A stretch of DNA of 34,486 bases from a bacterium (GCA_004321715.1 SGYN01000017.1:1-34486); one strand, 5' to 3'; positions 17,030 through 26,688 are shown, numbered from the stretch's first letter. Translations and numbers: made by a program. Notes: generated by a model not told the origin, from the letters alone.

Positions 17030-18685
17030 TTAATTATTGTTTTTCATTGGCATTTTTATATTCCAATTATCAGCGTGGTCAATAGCATTTTCATATCCAG
17101 CATCGGCATGACGCATTATTCCAATTCCTGGATCATTAGTTAATACACGTTTTATTCTTATTTCCATTTCTTTACTTCCATCAGCACAAATTACTTGTCC
17201 AGAATGAACAGATAAGCCCATGCCTACTCCACCTCCATGATGTATAGAAACCCATGTTGCTCCACTGGCAGTATTCATAAGTGCATTAAGCAATGGCCAA
17301 TCTGCGACTGCATCAGATCCATCTAACATATTTTCAGTTTCTCTATAAGGAGAGGACACAGATCCTGTATCCAGATGATCTCTCCCAATTACTATTGGGG
17401 CAAGAAGTTCGCCATTAGCAACCATATTATTTAATTCTACACCAAATTTTGATCTTTGTTCATAATTTAACCAGCAAATTCTAGCAGGTAGTCCTTGGAA
17501 TTTTACTTTTTCTTTGGCAAGATTAATCCATCGTATTAATGTTTTGTCATTTGGAAACATTTCAATTATCCTGTCATCTGTCTTAAAAATATCGTCTTCA
17601 TTTCCCGATAAAGCAACCCATCTAAATGGCCCTCTTCCCTCACAAAACAAAGGCCTTATATATTCAGGAACAAAACCTGGAAAATTAAAGGCATTCTGGA
17701 CTCCTGATTTTACCGCTTGTCCCCTAAGGTTATTTCCATAATCAAAACAAATAGAACCTTTATCTTTTAATGCTAGTATACCTTTACAATGTTCTCCCAT
17801 TGCACGAAAACTTTCACGAACATATTTATCAGGATTTTTCTTTCGTAAATCTAGTGCTTCTTTTAAAGTATATCCATTAGGGATATATCCATCTAATTCA
17901 TCATGGGCAGATGTTTGATCTGTAACTAAATCAGGGACAATATCCATTTCTGCTAATTTTGGTATTATATCGGCAGCATTACCCAACAAGCCAACAGATA
18001 GTGGCTCTTTATTATTTATAGCTTTATTAACCATGTTTATGGCTTCATTTAATGAATCTGTAGAATATTGGATATAATTAGTGTCCAATCTTCGCTGAAT
18101 TCGGGTTGGATCTATTTCAATAATCAAAGCAATACCATTATTCATTGTAACAGACAAAGGTTGAGCTCCACCCATGCCACCTAATCCAGCCGATACTACA
18201 AGCTTACCAGATAAATCACTATCAAAATGTTGTTTTGCGGCTGCAGCAAATGTTTCATATGTTCCTTGTAAGATTCCTTGAGTACCAATATAAATCCAAG
18301 AACCAGCTGTCATTTGACCATACATAATCAAACCATTTTTGTCTAACTCGTTAAAGTACTCCCAGTTTGCCCAATGAGGGACAATATTTGAATTTGCAAT
18401 TAAAACCCGAGGTGAAGATTTATGTGTCTTCACTATACCAACTGGTTTACCTGATTGAATTAAAAGGGTTTCGTCTTCATTTAGATGTTCCAATGATTTA
18501 ATTATCTTATTGTAACAATCCCAATTCCTTGCTGCTTTTCCCTTACCTCCATAAACTACTAGATTATCAGGATCCTCTGCCACATCAGGATGAAGATTGT
18601 TTTGAATCATTCTGTAAGGAGCTTCAATCTGCCAGTTCTTACAGGTCAATTGATTCCCTGTTGGTGGTTTTATATCAATTTTCAT
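17030..18685 (-). CDS. hutU: Urocanate hydratase
   Basis: Second step of histidine degradation: urocanate + water to 4-imidazolone-5-propionate, using tightly bound NAD+ as electrophile. At 551 aa it is full length. Motifs are [14 protein letters not shown] (43-56), [35 protein letters not shown] (123-142), the dinucleotide loop [13 protein letters not shown] (165-177), [20 protein letters not shown], and GLPARICWL with the conserved active-site Cys. The start is the ATG 11 bases inside the 3' end of the GHL10-like gene; this overlap implies translational coupling. Confidence 0.97.
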   Translation of the reverse strand: MKIDIKPPTGNQLTCKNWQIEAPYRMIQNNLHPDVAEDPDNLVVYGGKGKAARNWDCYNKIIKSLEHLNEDETLLIQSGKPVGIVKTHKSSPRVLIANSNIVPHWANWEYFNELDKNGLIMYGQMTAGSWIYIGTQGILQGTYETFAAAAKQHFDSDLSGKLVVSAGLGGMGGAQPLSVTMNNGIALIIEIDPTRIQRRLDTNYIQYSTDSLNEAINMVNKAINNKEPLSVGLLGNAADIIPKLAEMDIVPDLVTDQTSAHDELDGYIPNGYTLKEALDLRKKNPDKYVRESFRAMGEHCKGILALKDKGSICFDYGNNLRGQAVKSGVQNAFNFPGFVPEYIRPLFCEGRGPFRWVALSGNEDDIFKTDDRIIEMFPNDKTLIRWINLAKEKVKFQGLPARICWLNYEQRSKFGVELNNMVANGELLAPIVIGRDHLDTGSVSSPYRETENMLDGSDAVADWPLLNALMNTASGATWVSIHHGGGVGMGLSVHSGQVICADGSKEMEIRIKRVLTNDPGIGIMRHADAGYENAIDHADNWNIKMPMKNNN

Positions 18686-19871
18686 TTATTTTATTAAGAA
18701 GGGATGAATAGTCAGAATTATTTTTCATCTGATTATATGAGAAGACTGAAATACCTACAAATTTTTCTTGAATAGAATATTTTATCTTATTGACAGCATC
18801 ATTTGAACTTTGATTATATAGAGCTATTCCCATAATTATTTTGTCACGATATTTTTTTGGAAAATTATCATTTATAATGCTAATATTTTGTGAAAAATCG
18901 CTCATCTTTGGTGCGTAATTCATAGGTACCACCCAATCAATATATCCAGCAGCTAACCACACATCCCATTCTTGAAAAAACCGTTCTCTTGCAACATAAA
19001 GGTTCGGTTTTACTGCAGCAGATAAAATAATTTTAGGACGGATATTGTTTATAACTTCTTTTATATCTTTAACTAAATTTGTAACAGACTTTCGTTTAGC
19101 ATTATTCCACTGTTTCATATTACCTATTAATCTTTGACTTGCAATATTGCTTCTTTCCATCTCTAAAAACCAAGGATTTGGGTCTCGACCTACGTCTTTT
19201 ATAAATTTAGCTATTGCATAAGGATTTCTTCCATAGTCCACATCTTGATAGCGTATATAATCTAGGTGCAAACCATCAATTTCATAATTATTTAAAATCT
19301 CTTTAAAAACAGAAACTAAATAATTATTCACTTTTGGATGATTAGGCGCAAGAAACACACCTTCGCCTTCTTTTTTTGTTGAAATTTTATATAGCTGTTC
19401 ATTTATATCCACCGGCCATTCTTCCGTTGTATCAACCCAATCTTCATTTTTATATATTATATGTTTTTTATCTTTTGGCATAATATTGCTAGACCAAATA
19501 AGGTAAACGTTCACCCAAGCATGAACCTTAATACCTTTATCTTTTATGTTTTGAAGTAAATATGATAATGGGTCAAATTCATCGCTAGATAGCAATTGAC
19601 TCTTTGGGATTATTTGAGATTCATATAGTGCATCTCCACGACCCCTAACCTGCACAAAAAGATCATTTATATTTCTTTCAGATGCAAAATTAATTAATTC
19701 ATCAATTGACTCTTTTGTCTGCAAGGCATCTCTTACGACCCATAAACATTGATAATTAAAAGAATAATCATTATCAATATCTCTACTAAGTAAAATATTA
19801 AAATTTAATATAAAAAGAAGGGCAACCTGAAAGATTGCCCTTGTTGAAACTAATGAATTAGATAAATTCAC
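18675..19871 (-). CDS. Exported GHL10-type glycoside hydrolase-like protein
   Basis: Secreted or periplasmic TIM-barrel protein of the glycosyl-hydrolase-like GHL10 (PF02638, YngK-type) family. [10 protein letters not shown] opens the barrel, then [56 protein letters not shown] (acidic strand-end residues DGLHLD, characteristic), [11 protein letters not shown] and a final GISVFSYNQ strand. Substrate unknown; related proteins are thought to act on cell-wall or other polysaccharides. The open frame extends into rplQ, but the only plausible start is GTG at 19871, which gives a clean signal peptide ([18 protein letters not shown]). No ATG or TTG lies between that GTG and the catalytic domain. The rplQ terminator hairpin lies within this signal-peptide coding stretch. 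Confidence 0.85.
   Translation of the reverse strand: MNLSNSLVSTRAIFQVALLFILNFNILLSRDIDNDYSFNYQCLWVVRDALQTKESIDELINFASERNINDLFVQVRGRGDALYESQIIPKSQLLSSDEFDPLSYLLQNIKDKGIKVHAWVNVYLIWSSNIMPKDKKHIIYKNEDWVDTTEEWPVDINEQLYKISTKKEGEGVFLAPNHPKVNNYLVSVFKEILNNYEIDGLHLDYIRYQDVDYGRNPYAIAKFIKDVGRDPNPWFLEMERSNIASQRLIGNMKQWNNAKRKSVTNLVKDIKEVINNIRPKIILSAAVKPNLYVARERFFQEWDVWLAAGYIDWVVPMNYAPKMSDFSQNISIINDNFPKKYRDKIIMGIALYNQSSNDAVNKIKYSIQEKFVGISVFSYNQMKNNSDYSSLLNKINEN
19811..19842 (-). terminator. Intrinsic terminator of the ribosomal protein operon
   Basis: On the minus strand AAGGGCAA (19835-19842) and TTGCCCTT (19818-19825) form a perfect 8-bp stem around a 9-nt loop, followed by CTTTTTATATT. This is a textbook rho-independent terminator 48 bp after the rplQ stop. 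It lies inside the 5' coding region inferred for the GHL10-like gene. Confidence 0.9.
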
Positions 19872-19890
19872 TATTAAGTATGAATTATGT

Positions 19891-20301
19891 TCATTCCGAA
19901 TCTTTCTCCTCACCAGAAACAACAAGCTCAGAATCCATTGTACCTTCCATATCAACAAATTCAATAAGCGCAACTGATGCTCTATCATTATCTCGAAAGC
20001 CTAGTTTAACAATACGAGTATAGCCACCATTTCTATTTTTATATACTGGAGCTATATCATTTAATAAAATACCTAGAATATTTTTGTGACGAATTTTTCT
20101 AGCAATCATTCTTATGGAAGTTAGATCCCCTTTTTTTGCTTTAGTAACCAGAGGCTCAATATATCTCCGTAATTCCTTAGCTCTAGACTCAGTCGTCTTA
20201 ATACGCTTATGCAGAATTAAATTTTCAGCCAAATTAGATAACAATGCTCTCCTATGGCTTGGATTAACACCAAGTTTTCTACCTTTTCTTCGATGTCTCA
20301 C
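19891..20301 (-). CDS. rplQ: Large subunit ribosomal protein bL17
   Basis: 136 aa, close to the family norm of 120-130 plus a short acidic tail (VVSGEEKDSE). The universal N-terminus RHRRKGRKLGVNPSHRRAL identifies it and fixes the start at GTG 20301, four bases after the rpoA stop. IRTTESRAKE-type text (KRIKTTESRAKELRRYIEPL) and NGGYTRIVKLGFRDND complete the signature. bL17 binds near the polypeptide exit tunnel. It is the last gene of the super-operon and is followed by a strong terminator. Confidence 0.97.
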   Translation of the reverse strand: MRHRRKGRKLGVNPSHRRALLSNLAENLILHKRIKTTESRAKELRRYIEPLVTKAKKGDLTSIRMIARKIRHKNILGILLNDIAPVYKNRNGGYTRIVKLGFRDNDRASVALIEFVDMEGTMDSELVVSGEEKDSE

Positions 20302-20305
20302 TAAT

Positions 20306-21277
20306 CTATACTTCTTCTTTTAAGTACTTATCTACTTCTATACCAAAGCTAAGACCCATTTGATCAAGTTTCTCAACGAGTTCAGTTAATGACTTTCTAC
20401 CAAAATTCTTATATTTAAGCATTTGGTTCTCTTCTTTACTAACTAATTCATAAATGAATTTTATACCTGCAGCTTGAAGGCAATTATGGCTACGAACTGA
20501 AAGCTCCATCTCATCAATAGTTAAATTTAATAGCTTTCGGATCTCTAACACTTCTTCACTCACTGGCTCTGATATTTCAAGAACTTCAGGTTTACTAATC
20601 GATTCAACTATACGCAATTGATCCATTAGTACAGTAGCTGAATAACTTACAGCATCTTGAGGAGCAATAGATCCATCAGTTGTAACTTCCAAAGATAACA
20701 GCTCAATAGGCTCTTTAGCCCCTGGGACAGGTGTAACATTAAACATAACCTTACTAACAGGATTAAAGATACTATCAATTGCAATAGTACCTAATGGAGC
20801 ATTTGGAAGTTCATTCTCTTCTGAAGGAGTATAACCTTTACCCACGCCAATTTTAATTTCCATATCCAACTTTACACCTTCATTTAATTCAGTAATATAA
20901 TGTTTCTTATTTAGTACCTTTAATTCCGAAGTAGCCTTCTGAATAGCAGCTGCAGTGAATTTGCAAGGACCTTCTAATTTAATATTTATTTTTTCAGGAT
21001 CATTATCATCAAGTTTAAATCGAACTCCTTTAAGATTCTGAATTATATCTGAAACATCTTCATGGACCCCCTTTATGGAGGAAAACTCATGCAATACTCC
21101 GTCAATCTTAATATTCGTAATTGCGGCACCTGGTAAACAGGTTAAGAGAACGCGTCTTAAAGCATTACCAATTGTAATTCCATAACCTCTTTCTAATGGT
21201 TTTACAATAAACTTACCAAAAGTATCTGATAGACTATTTTCTACAGCTTTAATTTTAATTTCAAGTTTTTTTGACAT
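20306..21277 (-). CDS. rpoA: RNA polymerase alpha subunit
   Basis: 323 aa. The N-terminal dimerisation/assembly domain (about 1-230) includes FGKFIVKPLERGYGITIGNALRRVLL and GVHEDVSDIIQNLKGVRFK. The linker is acidic (EISEPVSEEVLEI). The C-terminal UP-element/activator-binding domain (about 250-315) has IDEMELSVRSHNCLQAAGI and LLKYKNFGRKSL-type text (QMLKYKNFGRKSLTELVEKL), the two helix-hairpin-helix elements. The gene stands between rpsD (21-nt gap, the longest in this part of the operon) and rplQ, as in most bacteria. Start ATG 21277. Confidence 0.98.
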   Translation of the reverse strand: MSKKLEIKIKAVENSLSDTFGKFIVKPLERGYGITIGNALRRVLLTCLPGAAITNIKIDGVLHEFSSIKGVHEDVSDIIQNLKGVRFKLDDNDPEKINIKLEGPCKFTAAAIQKATSELKVLNKKHYITELNEGVKLDMEIKIGVGKGYTPSEENELPNAPLGTIAIDSIFNPVSKVMFNVTPVPGAKEPIELLSLEVTTDGSIAPQDAVSYSATVLMDQLRIVESISKPEVLEISEPVSEEVLEIRKLLNLTIDEMELSVRSHNCLQAAGIKFIYELVSKEENQMLKYKNFGRKSLTELVEKLDQMGLSFGIEVDKYLKEEV

Positions 21278-21298
21278 TATATATTACCCTTTTATTTA

Positions 21299-21916
21299 TT
21301 ACTTTGAATATAGCTCAACAATTAACTGCTCATTAACTATTATACCCATATCTTCTCTTTTTGGTACTTCAGTGAAAGTACCTGTTAACCTTGCTTTATC
21401 AAGATCAAGCCAAGGAAAATTTAAATCACCTTTTACTAACCGTACAGAATCCAAAATTACATCCAATTTCTTACTCTTATCACGGACTCTAATCTGATCA
21501 CCTGGTTTAAGAATATAGCTAGGTATATTTACTCTTTTATCATTAACTAAAAAGTGCGCATGATTTACAAGCTGTCTAGCCTGTGGACGCGATGAAGCAA
21601 AACTCAATCTATAAACAACATTATCTAGCCTTCTTTCAAGCAACTCCATAAGGTTTGTACCTGTTTCACCTTTCATTTGATCCGCCTTAGCAAAATATGA
21701 TCTAAATTGTTTTTCTAATAGACCATACATAATCTTAATTTTTTGCTTTTCATGCAATTGTGTACCATAATTCGATAAGCGCCTACGCCTTGACTGACCA
21801 TGTTGACCAGGAGCATAAGGTTTACGATTTAATAAACGATCGTATTTATTGTTCCCAAAAATATTTTCACCAAATTTTCGAACTAGCTTTCCTCTGGGTG
21901 TTTTTAATTTTGCCAT
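21299..21916 (-). CDS. rpsD: Small subunit ribosomal protein uS4
   Basis: 205 aa. Primary 16S-binding protein and, in many bacteria, the autoregulator of the alpha operon. The S4 domain sits at about 95-160 (ERRLDNVVYRLSFASSRPQARQLVNHAHFLVN). The RKPYAPGQHG segment and the C-terminal IVELYSK end are typical. There is no N-terminal Cys4 zinc site: the start reads AKLKTPRGKLVRKFGENIFG. AGAGGG precedes the ATG. Fourteen bases after rpsK. Confidence 0.98.
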   Translation of the reverse strand: MAKLKTPRGKLVRKFGENIFGNNKYDRLLNRKPYAPGQHGQSRRRRLSNYGTQLHEKQKIKIMYGLLEKQFRSYFAKADQMKGETGTNLMELLERRLDNVVYRLSFASSRPQARQLVNHAHFLVNDKRVNIPSYILKPGDQIRVRDKSKKLDVILDSVRLVKGDLNFPWLDLDKARLTGTFTEVPKREDMGIIVNEQLIVELYSK

Positions 21917-21930
21917 AATATCCCTCTTGA

Positions 21931-22323
21931 CTAGACCCTTCTTCTTTTTGGTGGCCTACAGCCGTTATGCGGTAGTGGTGTAACATCTTTTATGGACATT
22001 ACATTTAATCCAGCTGAAGCCAATGATCTTACAGCAGATTCTCTACCAGAACCTGGTCCTTTAACTCTGACATCAACAGATACAAGACCCATAGAAATCA
22101 CTTCTTTAGCAACATTTTCAGCTGCAATAGAAGCTGCATAGGAAGTGTTTTTACGTGAACCTTTAAACCCTGACGTTCCAGCCGTTGCCCAGGCAATTAC
22201 ATTTCCAAATTTATCTGCAATTGATATATGAGTATTATTGAAAGTAGCCTTTATGCTAGCAACTCCTCTAGTATCAGCAATTTTTTTCTTCTTTGATTTT
22301 TTCTTTTGTAATGGTTTAGCCAA
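21931..22323 (-). CDS. rpsK: Small subunit ribosomal protein uS11
   Basis: 130 aa. Platform protein lining the mRNA path. Recognised by [56 protein letters not shown] and the ending [18 protein letters not shown]. It begins with TTG at 22323 (TTG GCT AAA CCA); no in-frame ATG precedes it, and AAAGG lies about 10 nt upstream. The N-terminus is Lys-rich ([12 protein letters not shown]). Fourteen-base gaps separate it from rpsM and rpsD. Confidence 0.97.
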   Translation of the reverse strand: MAKPLQKKKSKKKKIADTRGVASIKATFNNTHISIADKFGNVIAWATAGTSGFKGSRKNTSYAASIAAENVAKEVISMGLVSVDVRVKGPGSGRESAVRSLASAGLNVMSIKDVTPLPHNGCRPPKRRRV

Positions 22324-22337
22324 TTAAAATAACCTTT

Positions 22338-22724
22338 CTATTTCTTATCCAGCGCTTTCTTACCCATGCCAACGGTTTTCTTACGACCTTTTCTTGTTCT
22401 GGCATTTGTCTTTGTACGCTGGCCATTTACAGGAAGTCCTCTTCTGTGACGCATCCCTTTATAACTACCAATATCTCGTAAACGCTTAATGTTCATAGCA
22501 ACTTCTGATCTATGTTCACCCTCAATAGCTAATTCCATTTTTGATATAACATCTCGTATAGTTACTACTTGCTTTTCAGTTAAATCTTTAACTCGTTTGT
22601 TATGATCTATTTTAGCTTTATCACATATTTCTTCCGCTGTGTTAAGACCAATTCCGTATATGTAACATAAAGAGTAAGGAACTTTCTTATCTCGTGGAAT
22701 ATCTACACCTGCTATTCTTGCCAT
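22338..22724 (-). CDS. rpsM: Small subunit ribosomal protein uS13
   Basis: 128 aa. Head protein contacting the P-site tRNA and bridging to uL5. [53 protein letters not shown] and the basic tail [18 protein letters not shown] are all canonical. ATG at 22724 follows rpmJ after 11 bases; a GGG-rich stretch at the end of rpmJ acts as the ribosome site. Confidence 0.98.
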   Translation of the reverse strand: MARIAGVDIPRDKKVPYSLCYIYGIGLNTAEEICDKAKIDHNKRVKDLTEKQVVTIRDVISKMELAIEGEHRSEVAMNIKRLRDIGSYKGMRHRRGLPVNGQRTKTNARTRKGRKKTVGMGKKALDKK

Positions 22725-22735
22725 AAATTTTAACC

Positions 22736-22849
22736 CTATCCCTGTCTTTGCTTATGTTTTGGGTTCTCACAAATAACTTGCACAACACCCTTTCGTTTAA
22801 TGATTTTGCATTTTGGACACATTTTTTTTACTGAAGGTCTAACTTTCAT
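22736..22849 (-). CDS. rpmJ: Large subunit ribosomal protein bL36 (zinc-ribbon form)
   Basis: A 37-codon gene read directly from the sequence: [20 protein letters not shown] followed by [17 protein letters not shown]. The zinc ligands C11, C14, C27 and H32 are intact, so this is the Zn-binding paralogue. It sits between infA (2-nt gap) and rpsM (11-nt gap), its usual place at the end of the spc operon. Confidence 0.97.
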   Translation of the reverse strand: MKVRPSVKKMCPKCKIIKRKGVVQVICENPKHKQRQG

Positions 22850-22851
22850 AA

Positions 22852-23079
22852 CTACTTTTGCCTATAAACAATTCTTCCACGCTTCAAATCATAAGGAGAT
22901 ATTTCTAATGTTACAATATCACCAGGTAAAATTTTAATATAATGCATCCGCATCTTGCCTGATACATGAGCTAAGACTTCATGCATTTCACCACCAATTT
23001 CAACCTCAACTCTAAACATTGCACTTGGAAGTGTTTCCGTTATAACACCATCAATTGTTATTGGTTTTTCTTTAGCCAT
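22852..23079 (-). CDS. infA: Translation initiation factor IF-1
   Basis: 75 aa, a single OB-fold (S1-like) domain: [76 protein letters not shown]-1 blocks the ribosomal A site during initiation. ATG 23079 lies eight bases inside the 3' end of map, so the two are translationally coupled; GGGAG sits upstream. Confidence 0.98.
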   Translation of the reverse strand: MAKEKPITIDGVITETLPSAMFRVEVEIGGEMHEVLAHVSGKMRMHYIKILPGDIVTLEISPYDLKRGRIVYRQK

Positions 23080-23830
23080 TCAGCTTACTCCCTGAAAGGA
23101 CTTGAGGGCCATCTTCGCGAATTGCGATCGTATGTTCGAAATGAGCAGAATTAAAACCATCTTTTGTCTTTACTGTCCACCCATCATCTAGTGTATAAAC
23201 CTCTCTACTACCTATGTTTATCATTGGCTCTATCGCAAGGCACATTCCCTCTTTCAATAAAACACCCATACCAGGATCTCCGTAATTTGGAACTTGCGGA
23301 TCTTCATGGAGATTTGTTCCGATTCCATGCCCAACTAACTCTCTCACGATTGCATAACCTTTTGGTTCAACATATGACTGGATCGCATGTCCAATATCAG
23401 ATACATAGTTTCCAGGAACAGCTTTTTTAATTCCACGATACAAGGCTTCTTGAGTTGTTTCTATTAGTTCCTTATCTTCATTACTTATATTCCCAACAGC
23501 AAAAGTTCTTGCAGAATCTCCATAATAGCCATTCCTAACAGCTCCACAGTCAATTCCAACTATCTGACCATCTTCGAGTATATTATCAGAAGGTATTCCA
23601 TGAACTACTTCATCATCAACAGAAATACATAATGTAGCAGGGAAACCCATATAACCTTTGAATGCAGGTATAGCATCTTGAGAACGAATAAATTTTTCGG
23701 CTAGCATATCTAACTCTAATAATGAAATACCAGATTTTACTTTTGCCGATAGCATATCTAATGTATCAGCAACGATCTGAGCACTTTCAGCAATGTAATT
23801 TATTTCTCTTTCTGTTCTAACTCTGACCAT
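23072..23830 (-). CDS. map: Type I methionine aminopeptidase
   Basis: 252 aa. Co-translational removal of the initiator Met. Dinuclear-metal ligands are visible at D94 (GIDCG), D105 (YYGDSARTF), H168 ([11 protein letters not shown]), E201 (LAIEPMI) and E232 (AHFEHTIAI), with the substrate-contacting H78 in VVHGIP. There is no N-terminal zinc-finger extension. The ATG overlaps the secY stop by one base (TAATG). In many bacteria adk stands between secY and map; here it does not. Confidence 0.98.
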   Translation of the reverse strand: MVRVRTEREINYIAESAQIVADTLDMLSAKVKSGISLLELDMLAEKFIRSQDAIPAFKGYMGFPATLCISVDDEVVHGIPSDNILEDGQIVGIDCGAVRNGYYGDSARTFAVGNISNEDKELIETTQEALYRGIKKAVPGNYVSDIGHAIQSYVEPKGYAIVRELVGHGIGTNLHEDPQVPNYGDPGMGVLLKEGMCLAIEPMINIGSREVYTLDDGWTVKTKDGFNSAHFEHTIAIREDGPQVLSGSKLNG

Positions 23831-25164
23831 TAAATTCTTTTTCTACCTCTAATTTTACCTTTAGATAAAAAACCATCGTAATGACGCATAAGAAGATGAG
23901 ATTCAATTTGCTGTAAAGTATCTAGAGCTACACCAACTATTATCAACAGACTCGTACCTCCAAAAAAAGAGGCTAAATCATAACCAACATTCATAACATT
24001 CATTAGAACAAATGGGAAAACAGCAACGCCAGCAAGAAAGACTGACCCAGGAAGAGTAACGCGAGTCAAGATATTATCAATGTATTCAGCCGTTTTCTTT
24101 CCAGGCCTTACACCTGGTATAAATCCACCGTGCTGTTTCATATTAGAAGCTACTTGAACAGGATCAAAAGCTATAGCTGTATAGAAATAAGTGAAAAATA
24201 TTATCATCAAACCAAAGACAGTCCAATAGAATGGATGATCGAATGAAAACCATCTAGTCACACCAAGCATGAATTCACTTTCAGGAAAAAACATAGCAAC
24301 AGTACTTGGGATAAACATTACAGATTGAGCGAATATTATCGGCATAACACCCGCCGTATTAACCCGCAGTGGAATATGTGTAGCTTGACCACCGTATATT
24401 TTACGACCTACAACTCTTTTTGCATATTGTACCGGAATCTTTCTGGTTCCTTGAGTTAATCTTACTACAAATGCAATGATGATAAACATTATACCAAGCA
24501 AGATTACTTCTGTTAGAATTCCTCTTAAACCTGCTTGCACCTGAGTAATCTCTCCAAGAATCACAGATGGGAGTATTGAAACTATTCCAACCATAATAAT
24601 TAAAGAAATTCCATTACCTATCCCACGTTCAGTAATGCGTTCACCTAGCCACATAAGCAACATGGTACCAGTAACAATACTAACTATTGCAACAAATGTA
24701 AATCCAATACCAGGATTAGTAACTACCGCAACACCATTACTAGAAGTCATCGATTCTAGAAATATTGTAATACTATAAGCCTGAAGAATTGATACAGCAA
24801 CTGTACCATATCTAGTCAATTGAGTTAATTTCTTCCTTCCCTCTTCGCCTTCTTTCTGTAATCGCTGAAAGTAGGGGACAACACTGCCCATTAATTGGAA
24901 AATAATTGAAGTTGTTATATATGGCATTATTCCAAGTGCAAACAATGTAGCTTTTTGAAAAGCACCACCAGCAAACATATTGAAAAGACCTAATAATGTA
25001 TTTTGACTTTGCATCGCACGAAATGCATCCATTAGAGCTTCACTATTGATACCAGGGATTGGTATATGCGCACCCATTCGAACTACAATTAGAACTCCAA
25101 AAGTAAATAATATTCGACCACGAAGCTCAGGTATGTTGAACATATTTCTGATTTTATCAATCAT
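23830..25164 (-). CDS. secY: Preprotein translocase subunit SecY
   Basis: 444 aa, the ten-helix channel subunit of the Sec translocon in the inner membrane. Recognisable parts are MFNIPELRGRILFTFGVLIV (helix 1), RMGAHIPIPGI, the plug region with NMFAGGAFQKATLFALGIMPYITTSI, GNGISLIIMVGIV, QGTRKIPVQYAKR, HIPLRVNTAGVMPIIFAQS, FDPVQVASNMKQHGGFIPG and the C-terminal SHLLMRHYDGFLSK. ATG 25164 overlaps the rplO stop by four bases (ATGA). Confidence 0.98.
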   Translation of the reverse strand: MIDKIRNMFNIPELRGRILFTFGVLIVVRMGAHIPIPGINSEALMDAFRAMQSQNTLLGLFNMFAGGAFQKATLFALGIMPYITTSIIFQLMGSVVPYFQRLQKEGEEGRKKLTQLTRYGTVAVSILQAYSITIFLESMTSSNGVAVVTNPGIGFTFVAIVSIVTGTMLLMWLGERITERGIGNGISLIIMVGIVSILPSVILGEITQVQAGLRGILTEVILLGIMFIIIAFVVRLTQGTRKIPVQYAKRVVGRKIYGGQATHIPLRVNTAGVMPIIFAQSVMFIPSTVAMFFPESEFMLGVTRWFSFDHPFYWTVFGLMIIFFTYFYTAIAFDPVQVASNMKQHGGFIPGVRPGKKTAEYIDNILTRVTLPGSVFLAGVAVFPFVLMNVMNVGYDLASFFGGTSLLIIVGVALDTLQQIESHLLMRHYDGFLSKGKIRGRKRI

Positions 25165-25601
25165 TGTATTTCAATCGTTCCCCCAGCTTTCTCAATCTTA
25201 GATATAGCTGATTTACTAAAACTAGAAGCTTTAATTTTAATTGCTTTTTTTAACTCTCCATCACCCAAAACTTTAACAGGCTGTAAAAAAGAAGAAATCA
25301 AGCCATTATCAAAAAGTTCTTTTGAATCAATTTCATCTAAATTTAGGGCATCAACATCTCTAAGATTAACAATTTGGTATTGTTTCCTAAATAAATAATT
25401 AGAGAACCCTCTCTTAGGAAGACGTCTATGTATTGGCATTTGACCACCTTCAAACCAAGGCCTATGCTTACTACCACTTCTAGAATGATATCCTTTTTCT
25501 CCTCTTCCAGCAGTTCTCCCAAGACCCGATCCATGACCTCTACCAGGACGTTTTCTCTTAAAGGTAGCACCTTTAGTTGGTTTCAATGAACTAAGATCCA
25601 T
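25161..25601 (-). CDS. rplO: Large subunit ribosomal protein uL15
   Basis: 146 aa. The Gly/Arg/Lys-rich N-terminal extension that penetrates the 23S core is present (KRPGRGHGSGLGRTAGRGEKG, then FEGGQMPIHRRLPKRGF). The C-terminal globular domain ends SKSAISKIEKAGGTIEIQ. ATG 25601 overlaps the rpmD stop by one base. A late assembly protein of the large subunit. Confidence 0.98.
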   Translation of the reverse strand: MDLSSLKPTKGATFKRKRPGRGHGSGLGRTAGRGEKGYHSRSGSKHRPWFEGGQMPIHRRLPKRGFSNYLFRKQYQIVNLRDVDALNLDEIDSKELFDNGLISSFLQPVKVLGDGELKKAIKIKASSFSKSAISKIEKAGGTIEIQ

Positions 25602-25795
25602 TATAATTCTTCCACATTTATCAAAAACTCTATTTTCTTTACCATTCCCCTAGTAGCAGGGTTATCTGGCATTACAACTGATTGATTTAGTTTTCTCAAA
25701 CCCATAGCATCTAAGGTAGCTTTCGCATTCTTTTTATACCCTATTCTACTTTTAACCTGAGTAATTCTAAGTTCTTTGTTCTTTGATTTAACCAT
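25601..25795 (-). CDS. rpmD: Large subunit ribosomal protein uL30
   Basis: 64 aa, the short bacterial form: ELRITQVKSRIGYKKNAKAT, LDAMGLRKLNQSVVMPDNPA, TRGMVKKIEFLINVEEL. It starts at ATG two bases after rpsE and runs by one base into rplO. This is the canonical rpsE-rpmD-rplO order. Confidence 0.97.
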   Translation of the reverse strand: MVKSKNKELRITQVKSRIGYKKNAKATLDAMGLRKLNQSVVMPDNPATRGMVKKIEFLINVEEL

Positions 25796-25797
25796 AT

Positions 25798-26301
25798 TTA
25801 ACCAAATAATTCCTTGATTGTCATTCCCCGTTTATTTGCTACTAAAACTGCATCCTGCAAATTCTCCAAAGCATTAATAGATGCTCTTACTATATTTAAC
25901 GGATTTGTCGAACCATATCTTTTTGATAATATATTATTTATTCCCACTTGCTCCATAACAGCTCGCACAGGCCCCCCAGCAATTATACCCGTACCCTGCG
26001 AAGCTGGCTTTAGCAACACCCTGCTTGATCCGTATTTTCCAACAATTTTATGGGGAATAGTCCCATTAACTATCTTGGCTTTAAATATATTACGCTTTGC
26101 GTTATCTTTGGCTTTAGCTATACTTGATATAACCTCATTGGCCTTACCTAATCCTGCACCAATATGACCATTTCCATCGCCAATAACAACTAAGGTTGAA
26201 AAACTAAATCTCTTACCCCTAGATGTTACTTTAGCAACACGATTAATTCTAACTACCGACTCTTCTTTTAAATCTAATTCTGCTGGATTAATTATAGACA
26301 A
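25798..26301 (-). CDS. rpsE: Small subunit ribosomal protein uS5
   Basis: 167 aa. Two-domain protein of the decoding region, involved in accuracy and mRNA unwinding. The double-stranded RNA-binding half has VVRINRVAKVTSRGKRFSFS and VVIGDGNGHIGAGLGKANEV; the C-terminal half has ASQGTGIIAGGPVRAVMEQVGI and SKRYGSTNPLNIVRAS. The gene begins with TTG at 26301, preceded by GAAGGGA; no in-frame ATG or GTG is available upstream of the conserved domain. Confidence 0.97.
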   Translation of the reverse strand: MSIINPAELDLKEESVVRINRVAKVTSRGKRFSFSTLVVIGDGNGHIGAGLGKANEVISSIAKAKDNAKRNIFKAKIVNGTIPHKIVGKYGSSRVLLKPASQGTGIIAGGPVRAVMEQVGINNILSKRYGSTNPLNIVRASINALENLQDAVLVANKRGMTIKELFG

Positions 26302-26316
26302 CTTTTATCCCTTCAA

Positions 26317-26688
26317 TTAAAATTCTAAACCTGATTTTCGAGCAGCATCAGCCATAGCCTTAACTCTACCTGTATATGGGTAACCATTACGATCAAACCA
26401 CACCTCTTTAATCTTATTTTTTTTCGCTTTCTCACCAATCTTTTTTCCTACAATTTTACTTCTTTCAACTTTTCCTTTCACCTTGGAAAGCTCAGATTGT
26501 AAACTTTTATCTAAGGAGGAAACTGAAACCAAGGTTGCACCATTAAAATCATCAATAATTTGTGCTTGAATATTTTTTAGGCTTCTACTAACTACAAGCC
26601 TAGGTCGATTAGAGAAATTATTAAGTGTACGCTTACTACGATTTTTTCTACGTTTATTTCTCGCATTATCTTTTGTTAACTTGCTCAA
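26317..26688 (-). CDS. rplR: Large subunit ribosomal protein uL18
   Basis: 123 aa. 5S rRNA-binding protein. RPRLVVSRSLKNIQAQIIDD, VGKKIGEKAKKNKIKEVWFD and RNGYPYTGRVKAMADAARKS are family text. It starts with TTG at 26688 (TTG AGC AAG), overlapping the rplF stop by four bases (TTGA); the upstream GGAGGTGAAGG provides the ribosome site. Confidence 0.97.
   Translation of the reverse strand: MSKLTKDNARNKRRKNRSKRTLNNFSNRPRLVVSRSLKNIQAQIIDDFNGATLVSVSSLDKSLQSELSKVKGKVERSKIVGKKIGEKAKKNKIKEVWFDRNGYPYTGRVKAMADAARKSGLEF

Noticed and set aside
19872-19988. N-terminal extension of the GHL10-like frame into rplQ
   Set aside because: It would place about 39 residues over the rplQ 3' end in another frame; GTG 19871 gives a proper signal peptide instead.
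25343-25570. 75-aa minus-strand open frame in another frame of rplO
   Set aside because: rplO is complete in its own frame and this one has no start context or family resemblance.
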